A stretch of 5,094 bases of DNA, from the NCBI GenBank assembly GCA_017435245.1, contig JAFSFK010000064.1, positions 1 through 5,094 on the forward strand, read 5' to 3'. A model generated the notes under the pieces. The model saw only the letters and a program-made list of their open reading frames with translations. It did no database searches and was not told the origin of the DNA. Position 1 is the stretch's first letter. Each line of letters begins with the position of its first letter. Positions 1 to 5,094 of this stretch are shown here, piece by piece. The translations under genes and the position numbers were made by a program. The stretch is from Oscillospiraceae bacterium (GTDB lineage Bacteria > Bacillota > Clostridia > Oscillospirales > Oscillospiraceae).

Positions 1-124
1 AAATGGAAAATGGAAAATTGAAAATGATTGTGTCGGCTACGCCGACGTTTTAAATTATTTTCCGAAGGAAAATACCACAATTTTCAACTTTCAACTTTCA
101 ATTTTCAATTCGCTCGTCAGAGCG
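1..124. repeat. AT-rich hairpin repeat with 7-nt units (REP/MITE-like)
   Basis: The right arm has four perfect consecutive heptads, TTTCAAC twice and TTTCAAT twice (82-109). The left arm has three heptads of the form AT(G/T)GAAA (3-23). The arms are complementary: GAAAATTGAAA at 13-23 is an exact inverted match to 96-106. Between them lie two short hairpins: GTCGGC/GCCGAC with a TAC loop (32-46) and TATTTTCC/GGAAAATA with a GAA loop (56-74). A third hairpin, CGCTC/GAGCG with a GTCA loop, follows at 111-124. There is no open reading frame. I associate similar TTTTCAATTTTCAA arms flanking a GTCGGC hairpin with intergenic regions of gut Oscillospiraceae, but that is from memory. The left boundary is not visible and may extend past the window edge. 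A MITE or REP-type dispersed repeat is the most likely class; no target-site duplication can be seen. Confidence 0.6.
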
Positions 125-140
125 TTAAATCGGAATTTGA

Positions 141-147
141 AAGGAGG
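141..147 (+). promoter_or_regulatory. Ribosome binding site of the OppD-type gene
   Basis: AAGGAGG lies four bases before the ATG at 152 and matches the anti-Shine-Dalgarno core almost perfectly. It decides the start: an in-frame TTG at 137 lies upstream of this motif, so using it would place the ribosome binding site inside the coding region. Confidence 0.85.
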
Positions 148-151
148 AGCT

Positions 152-1237
152 ATGGATAGGGAAAGCAAGAAATACATCCTCCGGATGGAAAAGCAGCGCA
201 AGCGGAAGAATGTACCGGAATCGGAGTACTTGACTCAGATGAAAGACCCCGATAATGCGGTGGAATTTGAGGATCTGCGGACCTGCTTTTTCACCGATGC
301 CGGTGTAGTGCGGTCGGCAGATGGCGTTACCTTTTCTGTTCCCAAGGGCAAGGTGGTAGGCGTGGTGGGAGAATCCGGCTGTGGAAAGTCTGTCACCAGC
401 CTGTCTTTGATGCAGCTGCTGCAGCGCCCCCAAGGGCAGATCGTTGGCGGCAGCATCCGGCTGAATCTGGGGGATAAGGCCTATGACATCACTAAAATGC
501 CCGAGGAGCAGATGCGCCGCCTTCGGGGCAAGGAAATGGCGATGATCTTTCAGGAGCCGATGACGGCGCTGAATCCGGTGTTTCGCATCGGACAGCAGAT
601 CGCAGAGGTGATTCGTCTGCACAGCAGCCAGAACCGGGTGGAGGAGCGGGTGCTGGAGCTTCTGGAGCTGGTGGGGATCGCCAACAGCAAAGGGGTGTAC
701 CGGATGTATCCCCACGAGCTGTCCGGCGGTATGCGCCAGCGGGTGATGATCGCAATGGCTGTGGCCTGCGATCCCAAGGTGATCATCGCCGATGAGCCTA
801 CTACTGCCTTGGATGTGACCATCCAGGCTCAGATCCTGGAGCTGCTGGGAGCGCTGAAGGAGAAGCGCAACAGCTCTGTGCTGCTGATCACCCATGATTT
901 GGGAGTGGTGGCGGGAATGGCGGATTACGTGGTGGTCATGTACGCCGGACGAGTGGTGGAGCAAGGGACGGTCCGGGAGATCTTTCATAATCCGATCCAC
1001 CCCTACACCATCGGATTGATGGCATCCAAACCGGTGGTGGGCAAGAAAGTGGACAGTCCTTATTCCATCCCCGGCAAGGTGCCCAATCCCGTGGATATGC
1101 CGGCTTACTGCTATTTCAAAGACCGGTGTCAGCATCTGCTTAAGGAATGTGACGGAGAGTATCCCTGCCAGGTGAGGATCAGCCCCACCCATACGGTCAG
1201 CTGTTATCGGGGAAGGGAGGAAAACCGTGGAGGATAA
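152..1237 (+). CDS. oppD: Oligopeptide/dipeptide ABC transporter ATP-binding protein, OppD/DppD type
   Basis: This 361-residue protein is one of two cytoplasmic ATPases that power a peptide-type (Opp/Dpp/nickel family) ABC importer. Visible motifs are Walker A GESGCGKS (73-80), Q-loop FQEP (Q134), signature LSGGMRQR (190-197), Walker B IIADEP (211-216), the ALDV D-loop (219-222) and the H-loop histidine of THDLG (H248). The C-terminal Oligo_HPY region starts at HPYT (283-286). It carries the family cysteine pattern C320, C326, C333 and C351, equivalents of which bind a [4Fe-4S] cluster in mycobacterial OppD. The ATG at 152 is chosen for its AAGGAGG site. The first ~36 residues are a Lys/Arg/Glu-rich extension before the usual family start (VEFEDLRT). 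The stop overlaps the next gene by 11 nt, so the two are co-translated. Substrate cannot be read from an ATPase; oligopeptide, dipeptide or nickel are all possible. No permease or binding-protein gene is in view. Confidence 0.95.
   Translation: MDRESKKYILRMEKQRKRKNVPESEYLTQMKDPDNAVEFEDLRTCFFTDAGVVRSADGVTFSVPKGKVVGVVGESGCGKSVTSLSLMQLLQRPQGQIVGGSIRLNLGDKAYDITKMPEEQMRRLRGKEMAMIFQEPMTALNPVFRIGQQIAEVIRLHSSQNRVEERVLELLELVGIANSKGVYRMYPHELSGGMRQRVMIAMAVACDPKVIIADEPTTALDVTIQAQILELLGALKEKRNSSVLLITHDLGVVAGMADYVVVMYAGRVVEQGTVREIFHNPIHPYTIGLMASKPVVGKKVDSPYSIPGKVPNPVDMPAYCYFKDRCQHLLKECDGEYPCQVRISPTHTVSCYRGREENRGG
1215..1220 (+). promoter_or_regulatory. Ribosome binding site of the OppF-type gene
   Basis: GGGAGG sits six bases before a GTG codon at 1227, inside the end of the upstream gene. 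It supports the GTG start, which overlaps the upstream reading frame by 11 nt and gives the usual family N-terminus. Confidence 0.8.
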
Positions 1238-2177
1238 TATTCTGGAGGTCCGGGAGCTGAGAAAATACTATCCCGGGCCGGTGAAGGCGGTGGACGGAGT
1301 TTCTTTCTCCATCCGGCGGGGTACGACGATGGGACTGGTGGGAGAGTCCGGCTGCGGCAAGACCACCACCGGGCGGATGATATTGCGTCTGGGCGGAGAA
1401 AAGACCGGCGGAGAGGTGATCTTTAACGGCCAGGATGTGTATGCCCTTTCCAAGCGGCAGCTGCGCAGTCTAAGGCCCAAAATGCAGATCATTTTTCAGG
1501 ATCCCTTTTCCAGCCTGTCTCCCCGGCTGCCGGTGGGAGAGATCATCGCAGAGGCGGTGCGGGAGCATAAGCTGGTGCCGAAAAAAGAGCTGAGCAGCTA
1601 CGTTGACAACGTGATGGAGCGCTGTGGGCTGCAGAGTTTTCACAAAAACCGCTATCCCCACGAGTTTTCCGGCGGTCAGCGGCAGCGGATCGGGATTGCC
1701 CGGGCACTGGCACTGAGACCGGAGTTTATCGTCTGCGATGAGCCGGTGTCGGCGCTGGATGTGTCGGTGCAGGCGCAGATCGTGAATCTGCTGAAAGAAT
1801 TGCAGCGGCAGGATGGGCTGACCTATTTGTTTATCTCCCACGACCTGTCGGTGGTGGAGCATATCTGCGATACGGTGGGGGTGATGTATCTGGGGAATTT
1901 GGTGGAGTATGCTTCAACGGACAAGCTCTTTGCCAAGCCGCTGCACCCCTATACCCGGGCGTTGTTTTCTGCCATTCCGGTGCCGGATCCGGATCACCAG
2001 CCGGACAGGCAGGTGCTTGAGGGAAGTATTCCTTCACCGGCGGATCCGCCATCCGGGTGTAAATTTCATCCCCGTTGCCCTCACGCAATGGATATCTGCA
2101 AAGTAGAATTTCCTATCTGGCGGGAGGCGGAGCCGGGACATTTTTGCGCCTGTCACCTGTACCCGGAAAAGGAATAA
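1227..2177 (+). CDS. oppF: Oligopeptide/dipeptide ABC transporter ATP-binding protein, OppF/DppF type
   Basis: This 316-residue protein is the second ATPase of the peptide-type importer and would pair with the OppD-type protein as a heterodimer on the inner face of the membrane. Motifs seen are Walker A GESGCGKT (39-46), Q-loop FQDP (Q91), signature FSGGQRQR (147-154), Walker B FIVCDEP (167-173), D-loop SALD and H-loop ISHDLS (H205). The C-terminal Oligo_HPY part begins at LHPYTRAL (239-246). It has the cysteine set C278, C284, C291 and C307/C309, the likely Fe-S ligands of this family. Length is normal for OppF/DppF. The GTG start is supported by GGGAGG six bases upstream and by the 11-nt overlap with the preceding gene, which indicates translational coupling. 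OppF and DppF cannot be separated from sequence alone. The gene ends at a hairpin that begins at its own stop codon. Confidence 0.95.
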   Translation: MEDNILEVRELRKYYPGPVKAVDGVSFSIRRGTTMGLVGESGCGKTTTGRMILRLGGEKTGGEVIFNGQDVYALSKRQLRSLRPKMQIIFQDPFSSLSPRLPVGEIIAEAVREHKLVPKKELSSYVDNVMERCGLQSFHKNRYPHEFSGGQRQRIGIARALALRPEFIVCDEPVSALDVSVQAQIVNLLKELQRQDGLTYLFISHDLSVVEHICDTVGVMYLGNLVEYASTDKLFAKPLHPYTRALFSAIPVPDPDHQPDRQVLEGSIPSPADPPSGCKFHPRCPHAMDICKVEFPIWREAEPGHFCACHLYPEKE

Positions 2178-2198
2178 GGACGCCCTAAGGCGTCCTTA
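2175..2198. terminator. Hairpin between convergent operons, probable bidirectional terminator
   Basis: TAAGGACGCC (2175-2184) and GGCGTCCTTA (2189-2198) form a perfect 10-bp stem with a four-base CTAA loop. It starts at the stop codon of the OppF-type gene and lies six bases beyond the stop of the activase on the other strand. Its position between two convergent operons fits a shared terminator. However, neither strand has a proper T-run after the stem: the + strand continues with A-rich sequence and the - strand with ATTCCTTTTCC. Efficiency is therefore uncertain. Confidence 0.6.
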
Positions 2199-2203
2199 AA
2201 AAA

Positions 2204-3106
2204 TTATAGCATAGAACCATAGAGCTTGACCGGGATGCCCTTTGCCGTCAGAATAGAGGCGAAGCTGCCCAGTTCCTCCTGCTCCGGCTGGTGGTACTGC
2301 ATTTCCGCCCGACCCAGCTGCTGGGATTTGGAGAGCCCGTAGGGGTGGTAGGGGAGCAGCTCGATATATTGGCAGTGGGAAAGCGTTTTATACAACGCCC
2401 CAAGTGCCTCGGCGTGTTCCGGCACGAGGTTAACCTCTGGGATCAAAATGCAGCGCATTACCGATTCGCCGCCGCCTGCGTCGATTTGAAGGAGGTTGCT
2501 TACAACCAGATCCAGATCGGCGCCGGTGTTCTCTTTCAGCCGCTGGGGGGCGGTATCCTTGATATCGTACAGGAAAAGATCCACCCTTTTCAGCAGCTCC
2601 GGGATCCGGGAGGCGGGAAACACACCGCAGGTCTCCAGACAGGTGGAGATGTTTTCTGCCTTTGCCCCATCCAGAAGGGCAATCAGTCCTTCCCACTGGA
2701 CAGTAGGTTCACCGCCGGAGACTGTCAATCCGCCCCGCCTGCGGTAGAATACCCGGTCAGAAAGAACTTGCTTCATCACATCGGCAAGTTCCCGGCTGTG
2801 GGAAACTGCCTCCACCGCCCCGGAGGGGCATTTTTCAGCGCAGGCCATACAGGCAATACAGTCGGTAGGATCAAATTCGTGGATACCGGCATTTTGCCTA
2901 TGCCCTTTTTGGGGGCAGACGGTGGTGCAGGTCATACATCCAATGCATTTTTCCGGGCGGTAGTAAAGCTCTTTTTTGGGGCTTTGGGTCTCCGGGTTGT
3001 GACACCACCGGCAGTGCAGAGGGCAGCCTTTCAAAAAGACTGTGGTACGCAGGCCCGGACCGTCGTGGGTGCAGCCCTGCTGAATATCCGTGACCTCCAA
3101 AAGCAT
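2204..3106 (-). CDS. Glycyl radical enzyme activating protein (radical SAM, PflA-like)
   Basis: This 300-residue protein is a radical SAM activase that cleaves S-adenosylmethionine and abstracts a hydrogen from the glycine of its partner glycyl radical enzyme. The radical-SAM motif is CPLHCRWC (C28, C32, C35; Cx3Cx2C). It is followed by a two-cluster ferredoxin insert, with C54, C57, C60, C64 and C83, C86, C89, C93, each as Cx2Cx2Cx3CP. This insert is typical of activases for non-PFL glycyl radical enzymes and absent from E. coli PflA. GGEP (131-134), which binds the SAM amino group, and the DIK motif (181-183) are present. The ATG at 3106 is chosen because it gives the family N-terminus (MLLEVTDIQ) and lies one base after the stop of the enzyme gene (TGATATG). 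The reading frame stays open upstream, but those 31 residues are a shadow of the enzyme gene. A weak GGGG lies seven bases before the ATG, so translation is probably coupled. The exact partner reaction is unknown. Confidence 0.95.
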   Translation of the reverse strand: MLLEVTDIQQGCTHDGPGLRTTVFLKGCPLHCRWCHNPETQSPKKELYYRPEKCIGCMTCTTVCPQKGHRQNAGIHEFDPTDCIACMACAEKCPSGAVEAVSHSRELADVMKQVLSDRVFYRRRGGLTVSGGEPTVQWEGLIALLDGAKAENISTCLETCGVFPASRIPELLKRVDLFLYDIKDTAPQRLKENTGADLDLVVSNLLQIDAGGGESVMRCILIPEVNLVPEHAEALGALYKTLSHCQYIELLPYHPYGLSKSQQLGRAEMQYHQPEQEELGSFASILTAKGIPVKLYGSML

Positions 3107-3107
3107 A

Positions 3108-5094
3108 TCAATACCCCATTTCCGTTCTCTCGATGACCATTCGTTGCCACTGCTCAGAAAGGGTACGGAACCGAGAGGACCAGCCGGATACCCGGACAAC
3201 CAGATTGCCGTAGTTTTCCGGATCTTCCTGAGCCTGTTTCAGCATTTCGGCGTCCACCACATCCAGCTGCATAAAGTGGCAGCCCAGCTCGCAGAAGGCG
3301 TATAATAGGTCAACAAGACCTTCCAGACCGTCCTCACCCCGGACGGTGGCATAGGACATTTTGATCTCTAGGGCAGTGCCGCCCGGGAGTTTCCGCATAT
3401 CCAGTGCGCCGTAGGAACGCAGGGTGGCGGTAGCGCCCCGGAAGTCGGTGCCGGGGGTGGGTGAGATGTTGTTGGAGAGGAAATCGCCCTTTTTATGACC
3501 ATCGGGGTTGGCGGTACGGTGATCCAGAAATTCCGGGGTCACCTGCCGTCCGAAGGTGCTGATGCCGGGGGGGAACAGGACACCGGCAAAGAATTTCTGG
3601 TTGCAGACCTCGGTTACATAGTCGTTATACAGCCGCTGCATCATTGCATCGCCCTCCGGGTCGCCGTTGCCGTAGTACACCAGTTCATTACGCAGCCGTA
3701 GCCGCAGTGTCTCGTGACCTTCCCAATCGGCCTTGACGATGTCCATAAACTCATTCAGGGACATCAGCTTTTGTTCATAGACCACCCAGCGGATAGCTTG
3801 CAGAGCATTGGCGGCATCCGGCAAACCCCCGGCATGAGGTGCTTCTACCTCATAGATGGCACCGCCGCCCCGCTTGTAGCCAAAGTCGGTGCCGTTGAGG
3901 ATGCAGTTTTCCACCAGCAGGGAGATGGCGATGTTGGGGCAGAAGTAGAAACGGATCTTCTCCATAGAAAATTCGTGGTAGCGGTTTTTCAGCTGCCGGA
4001 TATAGGCATCATAGAGTTCCTCAAAACTCTGATAAGGCAGGCTGGAAGGGCCGGGCTCCGCCAGCTTCAGCACATTTTTCTGCAAATCTGCCAGCACATC
4101 CCAAGACCAGTAGCTGAAATTGGTCTTGCCGGGGATCTGGACTTCCCAGCAGCCGTCGTTGGCATAGCGGCAGGCCTCCTGTGGGGAGTAGCCGAAACGG
4201 ACCAACGCCTCAATGACCACATCGTCGTTATACACTGCTAGCAGACCACCGCCAAGACGGATCACCTCAGCCACCCGGCGGATCAGCTTTTCGGGGGAAT
4301 TTTTGCTGATACGCACAGAGGTGGGGTAGTCCGCAATTCGCAGTTCCTCCAGCACATCCAGCACTAGATAGGTGACCTCGTTGGTCTCGTCGTTGCCCTG
4401 GGCATCCTGACCGCTGAGGACCACGTTCTGGAAGAACTGACCGTCGCCACTGCCCTCTCTGTGGCCGATGCAGGTCTCGGTATCCACCCATTCGCAGCCT
4501 TTGATCCAGAAGTGGGCAATATATTCTCTGGCCTCGGCCAAGGTGATGACACCCTCTGCCAGATCTTTCTTTAGGTAGGGACCCAGCATCCAGTCCACAC
4601 GGCCCACTGCGGCCCAGTTGCCGGTAAGGCGCTGGAAGACGAACATAAACCACAAAGACTGCACAGCCTCCCGGAAATTCTGGGCAGGTTCCATAGGTAC
4701 TCGGGTGAGATTTGCGTGGATCTGCTCCCAGCGGGTCCTTGTTTCCCCCTGGGTCTGGGCGATTTTCTGGGAGATGGCATCCAAATATCGCCGGTGCCAA
4801 TATTTCAGGTGAGAGATGGTAACTTCCATCTGGTCGAGATATTCAAGCCGCTCCGGACGGGAACAGTTACGCTGGCGGCTATAAGCGATCTCATCCTCCA
4901 GACCACGAATGCCCCGCTTGATCACCTTTTGGTAATGGGGAGTCAGGTGGCTATTCTGCTCGCTGGCAAAGAATGAGCTGAGTACGTTTACTTCGTCAGA
5001 GCCCGTAAGACCGATGAAAGCATCCATGTCTTCTATGCCTTCTTCAAGGAGTACCTCCGGCTGCATACCGTCGCCGAAAATAACTGTTGAAGAG
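3108..5094 (-). CDS. Glycyl radical enzyme (PFL-like, CxE class), 5' end replaced by TrkA-like sequence; partial at window edge
   Basis: The frame is open from the window edge to the TGA at 3108-3110. Numbered from the first ATG (5066, 652 residues), the part from about residue 39 on is a glycyl radical enzyme. Landmarks are GRVDWMLGPYLKKDL (155-169), the thiyl-radical loop NDGCWE (C306, E308), GGGAIYE (400-406), PDG (521-523), the GTDFRGATA region (539-547) and the C-terminal glycyl radical motif RVSGWSSRF with G628. C306 and G628 are 322 residues apart, close to the 330 in glycerol dehydratase. Cys-x-Glu points to an eliminase or decarboxylase rather than pyruvate formate-lyase. I cannot name the substrate; Trp between Cys and Glu is not a residue I link to any characterised class. 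By alignment of the cysteine with glycerol dehydratase, about 160-170 N-terminal residues are missing. The first 47 codons in the window instead look like TrkA. The ATG at 5066 lies inside that foreign segment and has no ribosome binding site, so it is not a credible start. Enzyme activity of the product as drawn is doubtful. The activase gene follows after one base. Confidence 0.85.
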   Translation of the reverse strand, partial: SSTVIFGDGMQPEVLLEEGIEDMDAFIGLTGSDEVNVLSSFFASEQNSHLTPHYQKVIKRGIRGLEDEIAYSRQRNCSRPERLEYLDQMEVTISHLKYWHRRYLDAISQKIAQTQGETRTRWEQIHANLTRVPMEPAQNFREAVQSLWFMFVFQRLTGNWAAVGRVDWMLGPYLKKDLAEGVITLAEAREYIAHFWIKGCEWVDTETCIGHREGSGDGQFFQNVVLSGQDAQGNDETNEVTYLVLDVLEELRIADYPTSVRISKNSPEKLIRRVAEVIRLGGGLLAVYNDDVVIEALVRFGYSPQEACRYANDGCWEVQIPGKTNFSYWSWDVLADLQKNVLKLAEPGPSSLPYQSFEELYDAYIRQLKNRYHEFSMEKIRFYFCPNIAISLLVENCILNGTDFGYKRGGGAIYEVEAPHAGGLPDAANALQAIRWVVYEQKLMSLNEFMDIVKADWEGHETLRLRLRNELVYYGNGDPEGDAMMQRLYNDYVTEVCNQKFFAGVLFPPGISTFGRQVTPEFLDHRTANPDGHKKGDFLSNNISPTPGTDFRGATATLRSYGALDMRKLPGGTALEIKMSYATVRGEDGLEGLVDLLYAFCELGCHFMQLDVVDAEMLKQAQEDPENYGNLVVRVSGWSSRFRTLSEQWQRMVIERTEMGY
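3114..3117 (-). promoter_or_regulatory. Weak ribosome binding site and coupling point before the activase start
   Basis: On the - strand, GGGG sits seven bases before the ATG at 3106 and inside the last codons of the enzyme gene. The stop and start are arranged as TGATATG. The weak site plus one-base spacing suggests that ribosomes finishing the enzyme reinitiate on the activase. This could keep the activase well below its enzyme in amount, but that is inference. Confidence 0.4.
4953..5094 (-). other. trkA: Fragment of a TrkA-type potassium uptake regulator (second TrkA-N domain), fused in frame to the glycyl radical enzyme
   Basis: The 47 codons from the window edge read SSTVIFGDGMQPEVL, then LLEEGIEDMDAFIGLTGSDE, then VNVLSSFFASEQN. 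This has the order of a Rossmann-type TrkA-N domain: the end of a strand with GDG, a helix, then D-A-F-(V/I)-x-L-T-x-x-D-E-x-N and a helix ending near ASxQ. I recognise it as the second such domain of clostridial TrkA, roughly 270-315 residues into that protein. The expected continuation (V-P-K-V-I-x-K) is absent, and glycyl radical enzyme sequence starts at SHLTPHY. All four leucines here use CTC or CTT with no CTG, and three of four valines use GTA. That leans away from the CTG-rich genes to the left, but the sample is tiny. The TrkA start and its end are both outside or lost. A true fusion gene, a deletion scar and an assembly chimera are all possible. Confidence 0.75.

Noticed and set aside
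18..56. Possible promoter (TTGAAA at 18-23 and TAAATT at 51-56)
   Set aside because: The spacing is 27 bases, far from the usual 16-18, and the hexamers are part of the AT-rich repeat units.
82..109. Heptad array as a CRISPR array
   Set aside because: The units are 7 bases and directly adjacent, with no spacers, and there are no cas genes.
125..1192. 355-codon open frame on the - strand opposite the OppD-type gene
   Set aside because: It is His/Leu-rich low-quality sequence with no domain, no ribosome binding site, and lies wholly antisense to a gene with full ABC motifs. It is a codon-bias shadow.
152..3106. A functional link between the peptide-type ABC ATPases and the glycyl radical enzyme
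   Set aside because: The operons are convergent with a hairpin between them, and the permease and binding-protein genes that would hint at substrate are outside the window. Adjacency alone does not support a shared pathway.
2291..3136. 281-codon open frame on the + strand opposite the activase
   Set aside because: It is antisense to a gene with complete radical-SAM and ferredoxin motifs, and has no recognisable domain of its own.
3107..3199. Longer N-terminus for the activase (31 extra residues)
   Set aside because: The extra residues fall inside the conserved C-terminal glycyl radical region of the upstream gene in another frame. The family N-terminus starts exactly at the ATG at 3106.
5064..5066. 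ATG at 5066 as the true start of the glycyl radical enzyme
   Set aside because: It sits inside TrkA-type sequence, directly after the GDG motif, the frame is open upstream to the window edge, and no ribosome binding site precedes it.

Overview
The window looks like a small contig from a moderately GC-rich Firmicute, most likely an anaerobic gut Oscillospiraceae/Ruminococcaceae-type clostridium. This is inferred from strong AGGAGG-type ribosome binding sites, an oxygen-sensitive glycyl radical enzyme system, clostridial-style Opp/Dpp ATPases, and an AT-rich hairpin repeat at the left edge of a kind I associate with that group. No species can be named from the sequence.

Layout: (i) 1-151 is non-coding and holds an AT-rich repeat built of 7-nt units and nested hairpins. 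(ii) 152-1237 and 1227-2177 (+ strand, 11-nt overlap) encode the two ATPase subunits of an oligopeptide/dipeptide (OppD/OppF-type) ABC importer. The permeases and binding protein are not in the window and may lie to the left. (iii) 2175-2198 is a hairpin between convergent operons. (iv) On the - strand, read right to left, a glycyl radical enzyme (GRE) of the CxE class (5094 to 3108) is followed one base after its stop by its radical-SAM activating enzyme (3106 to 2204). The two form a tight, translationally coupled pair: the activase uses SAM and Fe-S clusters to place a glycyl radical on the GRE near its C-terminus.

The most notable point is at the right edge. The reading frame entering the GRE from the window edge does not encode a GRE N-terminus. 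About 47 residues (4953-5094) read as part of the second TrkA-N (RCK/NAD-binding) domain of a TrkA potassium-uptake regulator. The frame then switches, around 4950-4955, to the middle of a GRE. About 160-170 residues of GRE N-terminus are missing by comparison with glycerol dehydratase. This is either a real in-frame rearrangement that fused and broke two genes, or an assembly chimera. The sequence alone cannot decide, although the position next to the window end makes a chimera a serious possibility. The GRE itself has an uncommon GCWE active-site loop that I cannot assign to a characterised substrate class.
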